A stretch of 64,000 nt of DNA from Wolbachia endosymbiont (group A) of Pogonocherus hispidulus (GCF_964028195.1 NZ_OZ034750.1:1178001-1242000), one strand, 5' to 3'; shown: positions 43,317-52,716, counted from the stretch's first letter. Notes: generated by a model not told the origin, from the sequence alone. Program-made: numbers and translations.

Positions 43317-43429
43317 AAAAAACTTTAGATCAACAAAAAAGGATAACATTAATTTACTCATGAGAACATAATTTTCATGAGAACAAAAGCCTATAAGATT
43401 TCTCAAATCTAAGGTTAAAATACAAAAAA

Positions 43430-43890
43430 CTTCCTTGACAAACTCCGCCAGCTCCCTTATCATGAGAATGAAGCTATTTATTTATCTTCTCTGTACAGAT
43501 TAAATGACAAAAAAACTCACGTATCTGGCGTATCATGTTTAATTTTTTGCACTATGTGCACTCTATGTCTTTATAAAATTTCTAGGTTTTTACCTAACAT
43601 AAGCTGAAATGCGCTTATAAAGCATTTAAAACATCAAAAAACGCCAACTTAAAAAATGGATAGTGAATAATTAGCTACCCTAGGTTTTCTTTGCCTTTTT
43701 TTCTGTTTAGTAAATTTCTTAACGTTTATAATTTAGATTAGTTGCGGCTTAAAAGCAGCTAAATCGCGGTTATTAAGTGTTTAGAATAAAAAAACGCCAT
43801 ACTTGAAAGTATAATGTAAGTAACTAGCCAACCACGGGGCTTCTTTTGCCTTTTTTTTCGTTTGGTAAATTTCTTAAACATTTATACTAA
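43430..43890 (+). repeat. Dispersed non-coding element R3
   Basis: Third copy of the R element, divergent from dnaE. It has the same promoter-like start, the gcactatgtgcactc palindrome, and pyrimidine tracts near 43690 and 43850 embedded in ctaggttttctttgcctttt and cttcttttgccttttttttc. No open frame of note. It may supply or confuse dnaE upstream signals, as its first bases overlap the extended dnaE frame. Confidence 0.85.
43435..43463 (+). promoter_or_regulatory. Sigma-70-like promoter of element R3
   Basis: -35 TTGACA at 43435-43440 and -10 TATCAT at 43458-43463 with a 17-base spacer, reading away from dnaE. Confidence 0.62.
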
Positions 43891-43904
43891 AAGAGCCCAA
43901 GAGA

Positions 43905-44100
43905 GGTGTCATGCCAGTGCTTGACACTGGCATCCAGTCTTTATTATGCAGCCACTTATTTAAAGTTAAGTTTTCTGGATCCAAGTAGTCAGGGCACTGG
44001 GATGACACCTTCATAAAGGAACCAGTGTCAGCTACTTGAATGACAGGAGAATGACACCCTCCTGGTAGGCCCAAATTGCAATGTTCGTACAGTTGTGGAC
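43905..44100. repeat. Palindromic repeat cluster before lysC
   Basis: Contains gtcatgccagtgcttgacac with its palindromic partner, a ccaagtagtcagggcactgg unit and gtcagctacttgaatgacag, all members of the CCAGTG family. No gene; it lies past the lysC stop. Confidence 0.85.
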
Positions 44101-44112
44101 GTCGAGCCTATC

Positions 44113-45279
44113 CTAGTGTTGCATATCAAGCTCATACTCAGTATGTAAATCTTTGACCAAAGCTACAACGTATTCTTTTTGAACAATTATACTGATTTTG
44201 ATTTCGGATGTTGTGATAGCAAGTATTTCTATCTTTTTTTCGCTTAAAACCTTGAGTGTGCGGTGCATCACTTCAGTGTTAGACATAACACCAATACCAA
44301 TTATTGAAATTTTAGCTACATTATCGTTTATAGCATAATTTTCATTCTTATTCAGTAACTTTTCCATTAAATTAATATCAAATTTGGAGATAACAAAACT
44401 TGACCCATGTATCATATCAATTTTAACGTTTGCCCCTACTATATCTCTTAAAGTACGCAAGTTATTTGCAAGGTTAGTGAAAGTTACAAGAGCTTCATTA
44501 GTGCTATAAGCTATTCCAGTAATTAAGTATCTCTCTAGTACATCCCTTTTGTGTAGTACTGTGGTGCCTTCTACTTCCTTAAAAGTGGATAGCACTTGCA
44601 CTTTAATGTTATGCTTCATTGCAAGTTGTACTGAACGATTATGCAGTATTTTAGCACCAGATGACGACATTTCCAACATTTCATCGTAAGAGATAAATTT
44701 GAGCTTGCGTGCCTTTGGAACAATTTTCGGGTCTGCTGTATATATTCCATCAATATCAGTAAAAATTTCGCAAATTCTAACACCAAAGGCTACCGTGAAG
44801 GCAACTGCTGATATATCAGAGCCTCCTCTTCCAAAAGTAGTGATTCTATCATCATTTATACCCTGAAAACCAGCGATGATCGCAGCAGTATAACCCTCAG
44901 CAAAAGATCTTTTCACATGGTCAATCTTTATTGTTTTTATTTTAGACTCAGAATAAAAATCATCAGTTACAATTGGTAACTGCCAGGCAAGCCACGATTT
45001 AGCATTAACTCCGATCGATTGGAGAGTGATAGCTAATAGACCGCAAGAAATTTGTTCTCCTGCTGAAAGCATAACGTCATACTCTGATAACTCTTGTCTG
45101 CAACTTAAATTTGAGATTTGCCTAGCCTGAAAAGCCATTTGGTCAGTAAATCCTGCAACAGCAGATACAACAACGATTACATTACAACCTTTCTCAATAT
45201 CGCTTTTTATCAAATTTGCAACTCGGTTTAAATCAGTTAGCGAAGTCCCACCAAATTTTTTTATGATTATTTTGTCCAT
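44113..45279 (-). CDS. lysC: Aspartate kinase
   Basis: 388 residues. N-terminal KKFGGTSLTDLNRVA, substrate and ATP motifs GRGGSDISAVAF and FTDIDGIYTADPKIV, then two ACT regulatory domains (ISIIGIGVMSNTEV). It phosphorylates aspartate, the first step toward lysine and diaminopimelate; the latter is needed for lipid II synthesis that Wolbachia retains. The frame is open to 45411, but the upstream codons overlap an IS5 relic, so the ATG at 45279 is chosen. Confidence 0.95.
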   Translation of the reverse strand: MDKIIIKKFGGTSLTDLNRVANLIKSDIEKGCNVIVVVSAVAGFTDQMAFQARQISNLSCRQELSEYDVMLSAGEQISCGLLAITLQSIGVNAKSWLAWQLPIVTDDFYSESKIKTIKIDHVKRSFAEGYTAAIIAGFQGINDDRITTFGRGGSDISAVAFTVAFGVRICEIFTDIDGIYTADPKIVPKARKLKFISYDEMLEMSSSGAKILHNRSVQLAMKHNIKVQVLSTFKEVEGTTVLHKRDVLERYLITGIAYSTNEALVTFTNLANNLRTLRDIVGANVKIDMIHGSSFVISKFDINLMEKLLNKNENYAINDNVAKISIIGIGVMSNTEVMHRTLKVLSEKKIEILAITTSEIKISIIVQKEYVVALVKDLHTEYELDMQH

Positions 45280-45392
45280 AGTTACAATATAACTCTCTTC
45301 TGAAGAAAAATATAGTTTTTGTAGAGATAGAGGTTGTCCGGAAACTAGAATTAAGGTAGAGTATAAGAAATGTAATAATAATGAGGTAAGGA

Positions 45393-45660
45393 ATGAGAAA
45401 GAAGTATCCAACAGATCTAAGTGAAAGGGCGAATAGAAAAATATTTCAGGGTATCATACAAGAAAGGAGGAAGACCGCCAAAGTATAGTAAAAGAGAAAT
45501 ATTAGAGGCAATTTTCTATGTATTGCGTACAGGGTGCCAATGGCGGTATTTACCGAATGCTATGGAAGACTGTGTATGAGCAGTTTAGGCAATGGAAGGA
45601 ACAGGGAATTTTTGAAAAGTGGCAGAATCTGGGTCACGAGTTCTTCTTCCTACACTCCAT
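45393..45660 (+). pseudogene. IS5-family transposase, N-terminal relic
   Basis: Begins MRKKYPTDLSERANRKIFQG, shifts frame to GRPPKYSKREILEAIFYVLR and TGCQWRYLPN, and shifts again to WKTVYEQFRQWKEQGIFEKW, all of the IS5/ISL2-type transposase N-terminal domain. The catalytic DDE part is missing. It occupies the gap between divergent lysC and pdhB; the remaining stretch to 45856 shows nothing recognisable except the pdhB upstream region. Confidence 0.82.
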
Positions 45661-45856
45661 GTAAGAGCAGAAAGTGCCTCAAAAGAAGTACCAACCTGCC
45701 ACCTATCCACTCTGAGAAGTTATTGTCTTCTCTTGCTTTCAACCAAGCAATACTTATTCATATCATCTGGGTAAGGTCAGTTTGTAAAACTTAATTTGTA
45801 CGCTTCCTAGTAATTCTGATATAGTTACTTTAGTTAAAGTCTATAAAAGTTTATAA

Positions 45857-46855
45857 ATGGCAACCTTAAGTGTAAGAGAAGCTTTATGCACAGCGATCAG
45901 AGAAGAAATGCAAAACGACCCTGACGTGTTGATCATCGGTGAAGAAGTTGCAGAGTATGATGGTGCCTATAAAGTAACAAAAGGATTACTGAAAGAGTTT
46001 GGAGAAAACAGAGTAGTTGATACGCCTATTACCGAACATGGATTTGCTGGCCTTGCTGTTGGAGCAGCATTCGCTGGATTAAAGCCAATTGTCGAATTTA
46101 TGACTTTTAATTTTTCTATGCAGGCTATCGACCAAATCGTGAATTCTGCAGCAAAAACAAATTATATGTCAGGTGGACAACTTGGATGCCCCATAGTATT
46201 TCGTGGACCAAATGGCGCTGCAGCAAGAGTTGCCGCACAACACTCTCAATGCTTTGCATCTTGGTATTCGCATATACCGGGGTTAAAAGTGATAGCACCT
46301 TACTTTGCCTCCGATTGCAGAGGTCTGCTTAAAGCTGCAATTCGCGACCCTAATCCGGTAATATTTCTAGAAAACGAAATAGCTTACGGACATGAACATG
46401 AAGTTTCTGACTCTGAGCTGTCAAATAAAGATTATCTACTTGAGATAGGCAAGGCTGCTGTCATACGGGAGGGAAAGGATGTAACTATCACTGCTTTCTC
46501 ATTAAAATTAATGGACGCTTTAGGTGCAGCAGATTTACTTTCAGGTGGAGGTATAGAAGCTGAAGTTATTGACCTCAGAACCTTAAGACCACTTGACACT
46601 CAAACCGTTATTAACTCTATTCAGAAGACTAATAGGTTAGTTAGTGTAGAAGAAGGATGGCCATTTGCAGGAATAGGAGCAGAGCTTTCGGCTGTTGTTA
46701 TGGAACAAGGATTTGACTACCTTGATGCTCCAGTTATACGCGTAACTGGCAAGGACATCCCCTTACCTTACGCTGCAAATCTGGAAAAAAAAGCATTACC
46801 GCAAGTGGAAGATATAGTTGAAGCCGTGTATCAGGTCTGTTTTAGAAAAAAATAA
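45857..46855 (+). CDS. pdhB: Pyruvate dehydrogenase E1 component, beta subunit
   Basis: 332 residues. The thiamine-binding transketolase-type pyrimidine domain begins [53 protein letters not shown] and [15 protein letters not shown] are conserved in E1-beta. With E1-alpha it decarboxylates pyruvate as part of the pyruvate dehydrogenase complex. pdhA and the E2/E3 genes are elsewhere, as usual in Rickettsiales. It converges with the VirB2-like gene. Confidence 0.96.
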   Translation: MATLSVREALCTAIREEMQNDPDVLIIGEEVAEYDGAYKVTKGLLKEFGENRVVDTPITEHGFAGLAVGAAFAGLKPIVEFMTFNFSMQAIDQIVNSAAKTNYMSGGQLGCPIVFRGPNGAAARVAAQHSQCFASWYSHIPGLKVIAPYFASDCRGLLKAAIRDPNPVIFLENEIAYGHEHEVSDSELSNKDYLLEIGKAAVIREGKDVTITAFSLKLMDALGAADLLSGGGIEAEVIDLRTLRPLDTQTVINSIQKTNRLVSVEEGWPFAGIGAELSAVVMEQGFDYLDAPVIRVTGKDIPLPYAANLEKKALPQVEDIVEAVYQVCFRKK

Positions 46856-46860
46856 CCCTA

Positions 46861-47214
46861 TCAGTTCTTTTTTGTAATATCTCCTATTCCACATCGTTCC
46901 ATAAAAGAAGCATCTGTAGTGTTTATACTAGCCATTACTTTCGTGACAATAGCTTTAGCACCGAAAAATACAGCACAAAATACGCCTAGCGCAAAAAGAG
47001 CTGGCCATGGCATTCTACCAAATATCGCAAGCAAAGCTGCACCTATTATCACTACGGTCATAAGCGGTCCGCCTATTCCCCAAACGTAGCCAATAATATT
47101 ACATATTACTTGAGCAGTTGTATCAGCATTAGTGTCAGCGGCAGCACTCCCAACATGAGAAAAAGAAATAAATAATACTATAAAAAGAATATTAAAAACT
47201 TTCCTAGGGTTCAT
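46861..47214 (-). CDS. virB2: TrbC/VirB2-family pilin-like protein
   Basis: 117 residues. Signal peptide with hydrophobic core (FNILFIVLFISFS) and a likely cleavage after SAAA. Then two membrane helices (GGPLMTVVIIGAALLAIFG and WPALFALGVFCAVFFG) separated by a short polar turn, RMP. This is the pattern of VirB2, the major pilin of type IV secretion. The cysteines (ICNIIG, ERCGIG) are unusual. The protein is alone here; no virB3, virB4 or virB6 gene follows. VirB2 paralogues outside the main vir clusters are known in Rickettsiales. Confidence 0.8.
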   Translation of the reverse strand: MNPRKVFNILFIVLFISFSHVGSAAADTNADTTAQVICNIIGYVWGIGGPLMTVVIIGAALLAIFGRMPWPALFALGVFCAVFFGAKAIVTKVMASINTTDASFMERCGIGDITKKN

Positions 47215-47513
47215 CCCTATACCTTAAATTTAGATATTGCAATTATACCTAAAATACTATAATTTTTAGTAAAACTAGCATAAAGATTGAATAACAAACG
47301 GTGCAACAAAAGTAGTTGACACACAACTGCACGAACATTGTAATATGGTACAACGTTACAACGATGTCATGAAAGTAGCTGACACAGGTGTCTAAGTGAG
47401 GAAAGTCACCTCTCCCCACTCGACTTCAAAACCTTACTATTACCCACAAATATAAATGGACATAAAAATAAAGGATTAGAATATTAAAGTATGCAAATAT
47501 TGAGGGTATAAAA
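47215..47513. repeat. Intergenic stretch with palindromic-repeat fragments
   Basis: 299 bases without a gene. From about 47318 to 47400 there are fragments of the CCAGTGTCAGCTACTTG family (gaaagtagctgacacaggtg and ctgcacgaacattgtaat). The rest is AT-rich and may include the left end of the IS4 relic. Confidence 0.6.
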
Positions 47514-47893
47514 ATGGCAAATGAGAGTAATGAATGGGCTAAAAGTGAGTTTGGAAATGCTGTACTAGGAGATAAAAGACTAACTGACAGATTAGTGAAT
47601 CTTGCTGATAGTTTGGCAAATTTACCTAAAAGTTTAATCAATCAGGCATGTGGAAGTTGGTCAGAAGCAAAAGCAGCATATCGTTTTTTTCAAAATGAAA
47701 ATATAAAAGAAAGTGATATTTTAGCTTCACATGTTGCTAAAACAGCTGAAAGAATGAAAGCTCACAAAAGAGTTCTTGTAATTCAAGATACAAGTTACAT
47801 TTCATATACTCACCATAAAAAAACAAGTGGATTAGGAGATATTTCAAGAAAAAGGGGCAATAATCAACCTAAAGGAATTATAATGCATACAGC
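47514..47893 (+). pseudogene. IS4-family (Tn5-like) transposase cut by IS110
   Basis: Encodes a DNA-binding N-terminal domain (EWAKSEFGNAVLGDKRLTDR; SWSEAKAAYRFF) and the first catalytic Asp of the DDE domain (VLVIQDTSYISYT). The protein is cut after about 126 codons, within KGIIMHTA, exactly where the IS110 element begins at 47894. The downstream half is not found after that element, so the right flank was later lost or rearranged. Confidence 0.87.
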
Positions 47894-47944
47894 CTTATAT
47901 GTTAAAAATAGGTTTTTATAAGTACTACAAAGTAGTAATGTAAA

Positions 47945-48075
47945 GACATACAGAGAAGAGGAACCGTGTCCAGTCTTGGTCATAAGGACCGTAGTATAGC
48001 AAGGTTTTCTTCTCTGGTTTATACTGAAGTTCCGAACAACTGATTGAGTTTTTAGACTCGTATATAAGGGTGGAA
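47945..48075 (+). ncRNA. Candidate bridge RNA of ISa copy 1
   Basis: Target loop: arms 47952-47965 and 48003-48015. Inside it a left guide at 47966-47976 (GTGTCCAGTCT), a small hairpin GGTC/GACC, and a right guide at 47991-47999. Donor loop: AACAACTG at 48035-48042 (like the right end of the element) and ATATAAG at 48062-48068 (complement of its left end CTTATAT), around a GAGT/ACTC hairpin. The left guide pairs with the flank GCATACAGCCT (47885-47895) at 10 of 11 positions if G.U is allowed. The right side cannot be tested. Confidence 0.7.
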
Positions 48076-48115
48076 AATACAGTATATATTGTTTATCAAC
48101 ATTTACGGAGGAATT

Positions 48116-49087
48116 ATGAATTCATCAAATATTATTGCTGGCATTGATGTTAGCAAAGCTAAACTTGATATTCATATCCATCCACTTGGATATCATAAAG
48201 TATTTGAAAATAACGTGCAAGCTATTGATCAAATACTCGACTTTTTACGTTTGCATAATGTAAGCAAAGTTGGTCTTGAAGCAACAGGTGGATATGAAAA
48301 ATTATGTGCCTATACTTTACTAAGCAATGGTTTTGAGGTATATGTTATTCAACCTAGATGGGTTAGAGATTATGCAAAAAGCCTTGGCGTTGCTACTAAA
48401 ACCGATAAAATAGACTGTAGTATCATCTCACGTTATATTAATAATACAGATATGCGTGTTACTCCTTTAAAAGTTAGTAATGTTGATTGTTTGAGGCAAA
48501 AGCTATCTCGTAGAAATCAACTTGTAGAAATAGCAAAAATACAAAAAACCCAAGCTTACCAGGTAACTGATATATCCATAATAAAACAAATGGAAGAGCT
48601 ACTTGCCATTTTACAAAATCAAATCCAAGCCTTAGAAGATGAGATGATGGAGTTGATTGATCAAAGTCAAGAGCTTAAAAGAAAATACATATCAATAACT
48701 AGTATACCAGGTGCAAGTAAAATCACAGCTATTACTATGATTTGTTATCTACCAGAACTAGGGACGCTTCAAGAAAAGCAAATATCCAGCCTTGCCGGGG
48801 TTGCACCTTTTAATCGAGACAGTGGTTTTAGTAAAGGAAAAAGGTGTATTCAAGGCGGTAGGTCACAAATTAGAACAGTTTTGTATATGTGTATTCTTAG
48901 TGCGCGGGAATGGAATTCTTACATAAAAACTTTTTTTGATAGGTTGTATAATCAATATAAAAAACCATATAAAGTTGCTTCTACCGCTGCTATGAGAAAG
49001 TTACTTTTACTTGCTAACTCCTTGGTAAGAGACGGTAGAGTGTTCACTGAGGAATATAGCCCTAAGTCTACTTCTCTAGTAAGTTAG
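48116..49087 (+). CDS. IS110-family transposase (ISa copy 1)
   Basis: 323 residues from the ATG preceded by GGAGGAATT. RuvC-like DEDD domain: GIDVSKAKLDIHIH, GLEATGGYEKL, TKTDKIDCSII. The C-terminal domain has SIPGASKITAITMICYLPEL, FNRDSGFSKGKRCIQGGRSQ and the presumptive catalytic serine in VASTAAMRKLLLLANSLV. The enzyme recombines element ends with a target using an RNA guide in the characterised family members. Nearly identical to the copy at 61229-62200; both are open and could be active. Confidence 0.94.
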   Translation: MNSSNIIAGIDVSKAKLDIHIHPLGYHKVFENNVQAIDQILDFLRLHNVSKVGLEATGGYEKLCAYTLLSNGFEVYVIQPRWVRDYAKSLGVATKTDKIDCSIISRYINNTDMRVTPLKVSNVDCLRQKLSRRNQLVEIAKIQKTQAYQVTDISIIKQMEELLAILQNQIQALEDEMMELIDQSQELKRKYISITSIPGASKITAITMICYLPELGTLQEKQISSLAGVAPFNRDSGFSKGKRCIQGGRSQIRTVLYMCILSAREWNSYIKTFFDRLYNQYKKPYKVASTAAMRKLLLLANSLVRDGRVFTEEYSPKSTSLVS

Positions 49088-49141
49088 TGTAGCTGTGGAT
49101 AAGTACGCCCACATAAACTATAAGTACTTATACACAGCTAC
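49087..49141. repeat. 3' inverted repeat of ISa copy 1
   Basis: Arms TGTAGCTGTGGATAAGTAC and its near-complement (one mismatch), overlapping the transposase stop. The same structure is present at 57991-58045 in perfect form. Possible terminator or recombinase-related structure. Confidence 0.8.
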
Positions 49142-49206
49142 ATCAATTAAGAGTTATAGCTTATATTATGTAAAAATACATTGAAGAGCACATTATATTT
49201 AACGGG

Positions 49207-50631
49207 CTAAATTTCTTTGATATTTTTCATTTTTCTATTGACTTTTAACACAACTGCTCTGTTGCTAAACTCACTAAACTTGTATGCTGATCCAGTAAAA
49301 AATAATGCAAAGATGTGCTTGTCTCTATACTTATCCATTGATGAAGGAAAGGTATTCTTTTCTCTATATTTATCAAGTGCTGCAGGAAAATTATTTGCCA
49401 TGTATCCCAAAAGGATTAAAGAAACTGCAATATTAACCTGTTCTTCAGGATCTATAGAAGTTTTCTGATATTGAATTAGTAGAGGTGGACACATAGATGA
49501 TATTTTTCTATGAATTTCTTTGACTGATTCATTAAACAACGCAGGGATCCACCTAATTATAAATTCTCCTCTTTTATTTTGTAGTATTTGTGGTACTAGT
49601 GCTGATTTTTCCATGAGCATACGTGCAAACTGTGAAATCATATGCATGAAGCGAAGCTCAGGATTAAGCTTATGCAGTAATGAAATAGGAATATCGTTTA
49701 AAAATTGTGCTATATTCCTTGAAACACTTTCGCTGAGCATAAATGAATTAGCTATACCATTGCTTACTTGAATAACTTGGTATTGGTCATTGATAAATAA
49801 TTGAAATGTTTGCCAGTGTTCAATACTTCCCCATTTGCTAGTAAACAATTCTTCTTCCGATAGCTTTTTCTTGGAAGAGTAGAAAAAATAATCTGATTTC
49901 CCCGTAGGATATTTTTGCCAATGCTTGTAAGCTGTTTGCAGAATACTGTGAAAATTTTTTTCAAAAAAGAGTGGATTATTCGTCAAGATATTTTCGATAC
50001 AGCTGGCAAGGTTAGGAATAGTCGATAGATCAATATCATTTAAGTTTACTTGGTCATATACTTTAACTTTAGAAGACGATTTAAATAGATCATTAATTTT
50101 TAGAATACTTTGAATGTTTTCTAATTTTCCATTTCCAAAATCATCAATCAGCGACAACAAGTCACAATTATGAATATTGAAAATTACGAAAGGGTTTTTA
50201 TCAATTTCTGCAGCAATAAGATAAATTACAGCAGCAATATGTTTACAAGGCATAGCCCAATCAGGACAATTGCAACTTGCGTTCATTTCTTCCCAATTCG
50301 AAGGAAATAATTTAATACCTGAGTCGTTAAGCTTATCAAACAAAAGTGTTGGTAATTGTCTATTTATTAATTTAGGCAATATAGAGGGCGAATTTTCAAT
50401 AATACAACGGATAGCTGATGAATTTAATTCATTGAGTGTTATTTTAACTTTATATGGATGAGGTCTTGAACCACTAACTTTGGCTGTAATTGTATTGCCG
50501 TTGATTTGAATACCAAAAGCTCGACCAGTATTAGCATAAGTTCTACCACGTGAAAGGCGGTTATCGTAATCAACTTCACTGAAAGATTGAAGCCATTTCT
50601 TACCCCACCATGTTCTCCCGTAAATAGACAT
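49207..50631 (-). CDS. SWIM zinc-finger protein
   Basis: 474 residues. The N-terminus MSIYGRTWWGKKWLQSFSEV and the CNCPDWAMPCKHIAAVIYL motif (CxCxnCxH) define the SWIM domain family that usually sits beside an SNF2-type helicase and may act with it on DNA. A hydrophobic and charged C-terminal half of unknown fold follows. In WO prophage the partner helicase is often next to it, but here the 3' side abuts the rearranged ISa end and no helicase is in the window. Likely a prophage accessory gene. Confidence 0.8.
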   Translation of the reverse strand: MSIYGRTWWGKKWLQSFSEVDYDNRLSRGRTYANTGRAFGIQINGNTITAKVSGSRPHPYKVKITLNELNSSAIRCIIENSPSILPKLINRQLPTLLFDKLNDSGIKLFPSNWEEMNASCNCPDWAMPCKHIAAVIYLIAAEIDKNPFVIFNIHNCDLLSLIDDFGNGKLENIQSILKINDLFKSSSKVKVYDQVNLNDIDLSTIPNLASCIENILTNNPLFFEKNFHSILQTAYKHWQKYPTGKSDYFFYSSKKKLSEEELFTSKWGSIEHWQTFQLFINDQYQVIQVSNGIANSFMLSESVSRNIAQFLNDIPISLLHKLNPELRFMHMISQFARMLMEKSALVPQILQNKRGEFIIRWIPALFNESVKEIHRKISSMCPPLLIQYQKTSIDPEEQVNIAVSLILLGYMANNFPAALDKYREKNTFPSSMDKYRDKHIFALFFTGSAYKFSEFSNRAVVLKVNRKMKNIKEI

Positions 50632-50889
50632 TATATATATTTTAGCCTAAATAAACTCAAGTAATCTAACATAAATCACTACAAAATGCCAAGAAAACAA
50701 CAGAAAAGGCAATATGAACCCCTTTTTTTTCTACAGTCTCTTCATTTTTTGTGATTAAAAATTATTTTAACTTTTTTTTAGAAAATCCCGGAAAAAGTAG
50801 TAAGAAATCCGGTATATATATAATAGAAGGGTATTGTTTCAACGAGGTTAGTTTACCTCCATGCGCTTCAACACAAAAGTTTCAAATAA
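50632..50889. other. Intergenic region between SWIM and RuvC-like genes
   Basis: 258 bases of AT-rich DNA between divergent genes; presumably holds both promoters. No repeat family of this window and no RNA gene recognised. A 68-codon open frame starting at 50751 overlaps the RuvC-like gene and is judged a shadow. Confidence 0.5.
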
Positions 50890-51357
50890 ATGTCAATCCT
50901 AACACTAGATCTAGGCAAACAAACGGGCTGGGCAATTCTAACAGATGGAATAATTGAAAGTGGGAGCAAAAGTTTTCATGGTAGCCGTTTTAGCGGAGGT
51001 GGAATGTGTTTCTTAAACTTTCGTAATTGGCTTAATTCTTTGGAGCATAAGTTCACTGCGGTTTATTTTGAAGAAGTGAGAAGACATCTAGGAACTGATG
51101 CAGCGCATTGCTACGGTGGTTTTCTTGCCGTTCTATCTGCTTGGTGTGAAGAGAACAATATTCCCTACCAAGGTGTTAATGTTAAAACTATCAAACGCTT
51201 TATAGCAGGCAAAGGTAATGCAAGTAAGAGTGAAGTTATTGAAGCTGTAAAGAGAAAAGGATTTTTACCTAGAGATGATAATGAGGGGGATGCTTTGGCA
51301 TTAATGTTCTATGTTATGAATTTTAGTAAAGATATTAATAAGACGAAAAATCCATAA
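50890..51357 (+). CDS. Phage RuvC-like crossover junction endonuclease
   Basis: 155 residues, RNase H fold: first strand SILTLDLGKQTGWAI with catalytic Asp, VYFEEVRRHLGTDAAHCYGG with the second acidic residue, and the final DDNEGDALALMFYVM with Asp. It would resolve Holliday junctions or trim phage DNA before packaging. It is the first gene of the WO head-region operon, 104 bases before the ParB-methyltransferase gene. No ruvA/ruvB is near. Confidence 0.85.
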   Translation: MSILTLDLGKQTGWAILTDGIIESGSKSFHGSRFSGGGMCFLNFRNWLNSLEHKFTAVYFEEVRRHLGTDAAHCYGGFLAVLSAWCEENNIPYQGVNVKTIKRFIAGKGNASKSEVIEAVKRKGFLPRDDNEGDALALMFYVMNFSKDINKTKNP

Positions 51358-51460
51358 AAAGTGGGTCCTTTCGGCCATACTGGCTGGTTTGGTGGGTCAG
51401 ACCCCAGGCCTTCTTTAGCGTCAGAGATATTTTGAATATTAACTTTTTAATTATTAAGAT

Positions 51461-52681
51461 ATGAATTTAGCAATCCACTACTATCCTACTCGAAACCTAG
51501 TTGAATATGATCGTAATCCACGTAAAAATGACGATGTGGTCAACAGAATGTGTGCTTCAATCAGGGAATTCGGCTTTCGTATTCCAATAGTTGCAAAAAG
51601 TGATGGTACTGTGGTTGATGGTCATTTAAGACTTAAAGCAGCAAGAAAACTTGGTATGGAGAGTATTCCAGTGGTCTTAAGTGATAATTTAAATGAACCA
51701 CAAACCAAAGCTTTTCGATTACTGGCAAATCAATCAGCTAATTGGGCAAAGTGGGATGATGAGCTTTTGAAAGTAGAAATTCAAGAGTTAGAAGATTTAC
51801 AGTTTGATCTTAAAATGACTGGATTTGAATTAGAAAAAGTTCAACATTTCCTTGATGATTTAGATAGTGAAAAAGAAGATTTTTCTGACTTGGTTGGTGA
51901 TGACAAAAAGGTAGAAATAACAAAACCAGGTGATCTATGGATTTTAGGTGATCATCGAATCTATTGTGGTGATAGCTCTGTAGTTGAATCATATAAAGCG
52001 CTGTTAGATGATAAAATGGCAGACATTACTGTTTGTGATCCTCCATATAATGTTGATTATGGTAGCAGTCAAGAAAGAGAGGATAAAAAGATACTAAACG
52101 ATAATCAAGGTGAAAAGTATGAGCTTTTTCTCTATGATATTTGTACTCATATTTTAGCATATACTAAAGGTGCAATTTACATCTGTGCATCATCATCAGA
52201 GTTTTCAACGTTGCAAAAAGCATTTGAGGAAGCGGGAGGAAAATGGTCAACTTTTATCATTTGGGCGAAGAATCACTTTACGCTAGGAAGATCAGATTAT
52301 CAAAGACAATACGAAGCAATGCTTTATGGATGGAAAAGCGGCAATAAACGTGAGTGGCATGGCGGTAGAAATCAAAGTGATCTGTGGTTTTATGATAAGC
52401 CAATACATAACTCACTGCACCCAACAATGAAGCCAGTAGAGCTAATGGAGAGAGCAATAGTAAACAGCAGCAGATCAGGAGACATAGTACTTGATCCATT
52501 TAGCGGCTCTGGAAGTACACTAATTGCCTGTGAGAGGACAGGAAGAATCTGCAGAACAATAGAGCTAGATCCCAGGTTTGTAGATGTAACGATAAAACGT
52601 TGGCAGGTGTATACGGGGAGAGATGCTATTCTTGCTGATACTGGAAAGACTTTTGCACAAATTCAAGAATCAAGACAGTAA
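51461..52681 (+). CDS. ParB-like nuclease/DNA (N4/N6) methyltransferase fusion
   Basis: 406 residues. Residues 1-150 are ParB-N-like (LVEYDRNPRKNDDVV, GTVVDGHLRLKAARKLG). The second half has methyltransferase motif IV DPPYNVDYG, then DPFSGSGSTLIACERTGR, the AdoMet motif I, in the beta-class order (motif IV first). It would modify phage DNA, perhaps against host restriction, and the ParB part supplies DNA binding. A common prophage architecture. No cognate restriction gene is adjacent. Start from 51461, with the leading LAIHYYPTRNLVEY strand. Confidence 0.9.
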   Translation: MNLAIHYYPTRNLVEYDRNPRKNDDVVNRMCASIREFGFRIPIVAKSDGTVVDGHLRLKAARKLGMESIPVVLSDNLNEPQTKAFRLLANQSANWAKWDDELLKVEIQELEDLQFDLKMTGFELEKVQHFLDDLDSEKEDFSDLVGDDKKVEITKPGDLWILGDHRIYCGDSSVVESYKALLDDKMADITVCDPPYNVDYGSSQEREDKKILNDNQGEKYELFLYDICTHILAYTKGAIYICASSSEFSTLQKAFEEAGGKWSTFIIWAKNHFTLGRSDYQRQYEAMLYGWKSGNKREWHGGRNQSDLWFYDKPIHNSLHPTMKPVELMERAIVNSSRSGDIVLDPFSGSGSTLIACERTGRICRTIELDPRFVDVTIKRWQVYTGRDAILADTGKTFAQIQESRQ

Positions 52682-52716
52682 GGGGCGAAATAAGGAAAAA
52701 AAGAGGGGAAAGAAAG

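Larger units (their letters stand above)
47894..49145 (+). mobile_element. IS110-family element ISa, copy 1
   Basis: Left end CTTATATGTTAAAAAT at 47894, where CT is the inferred core shared with the target. A non-coding leader 47894-48115 is followed by the transposase, then a 19-bp inverted repeat at 49087-49141. The right terminus seen in related ends (ttgacttttaacacaactg) is missing, so the right end is truncated or rearranged. Copy 2 is at 61147-62420, and a solo right end is at 57958-58065. Confidence 0.85.

Noticed and set aside
43317..43463. N-terminal extension of dnaE
   Set aside because: The PHP domain starts at MFIHLRVHS; the extension runs into the R3 promoter region.
45280..45411. 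N-terminal extension of lysC
   Set aside because: The extra 44 codons overlap the IS5 relic and show no resemblance to aspartate kinase.
50751..50957. 68-codon open frame before the RuvC-like gene
   Set aside because: Overlaps the resolvase in another frame and lacks a ribosome-binding site.
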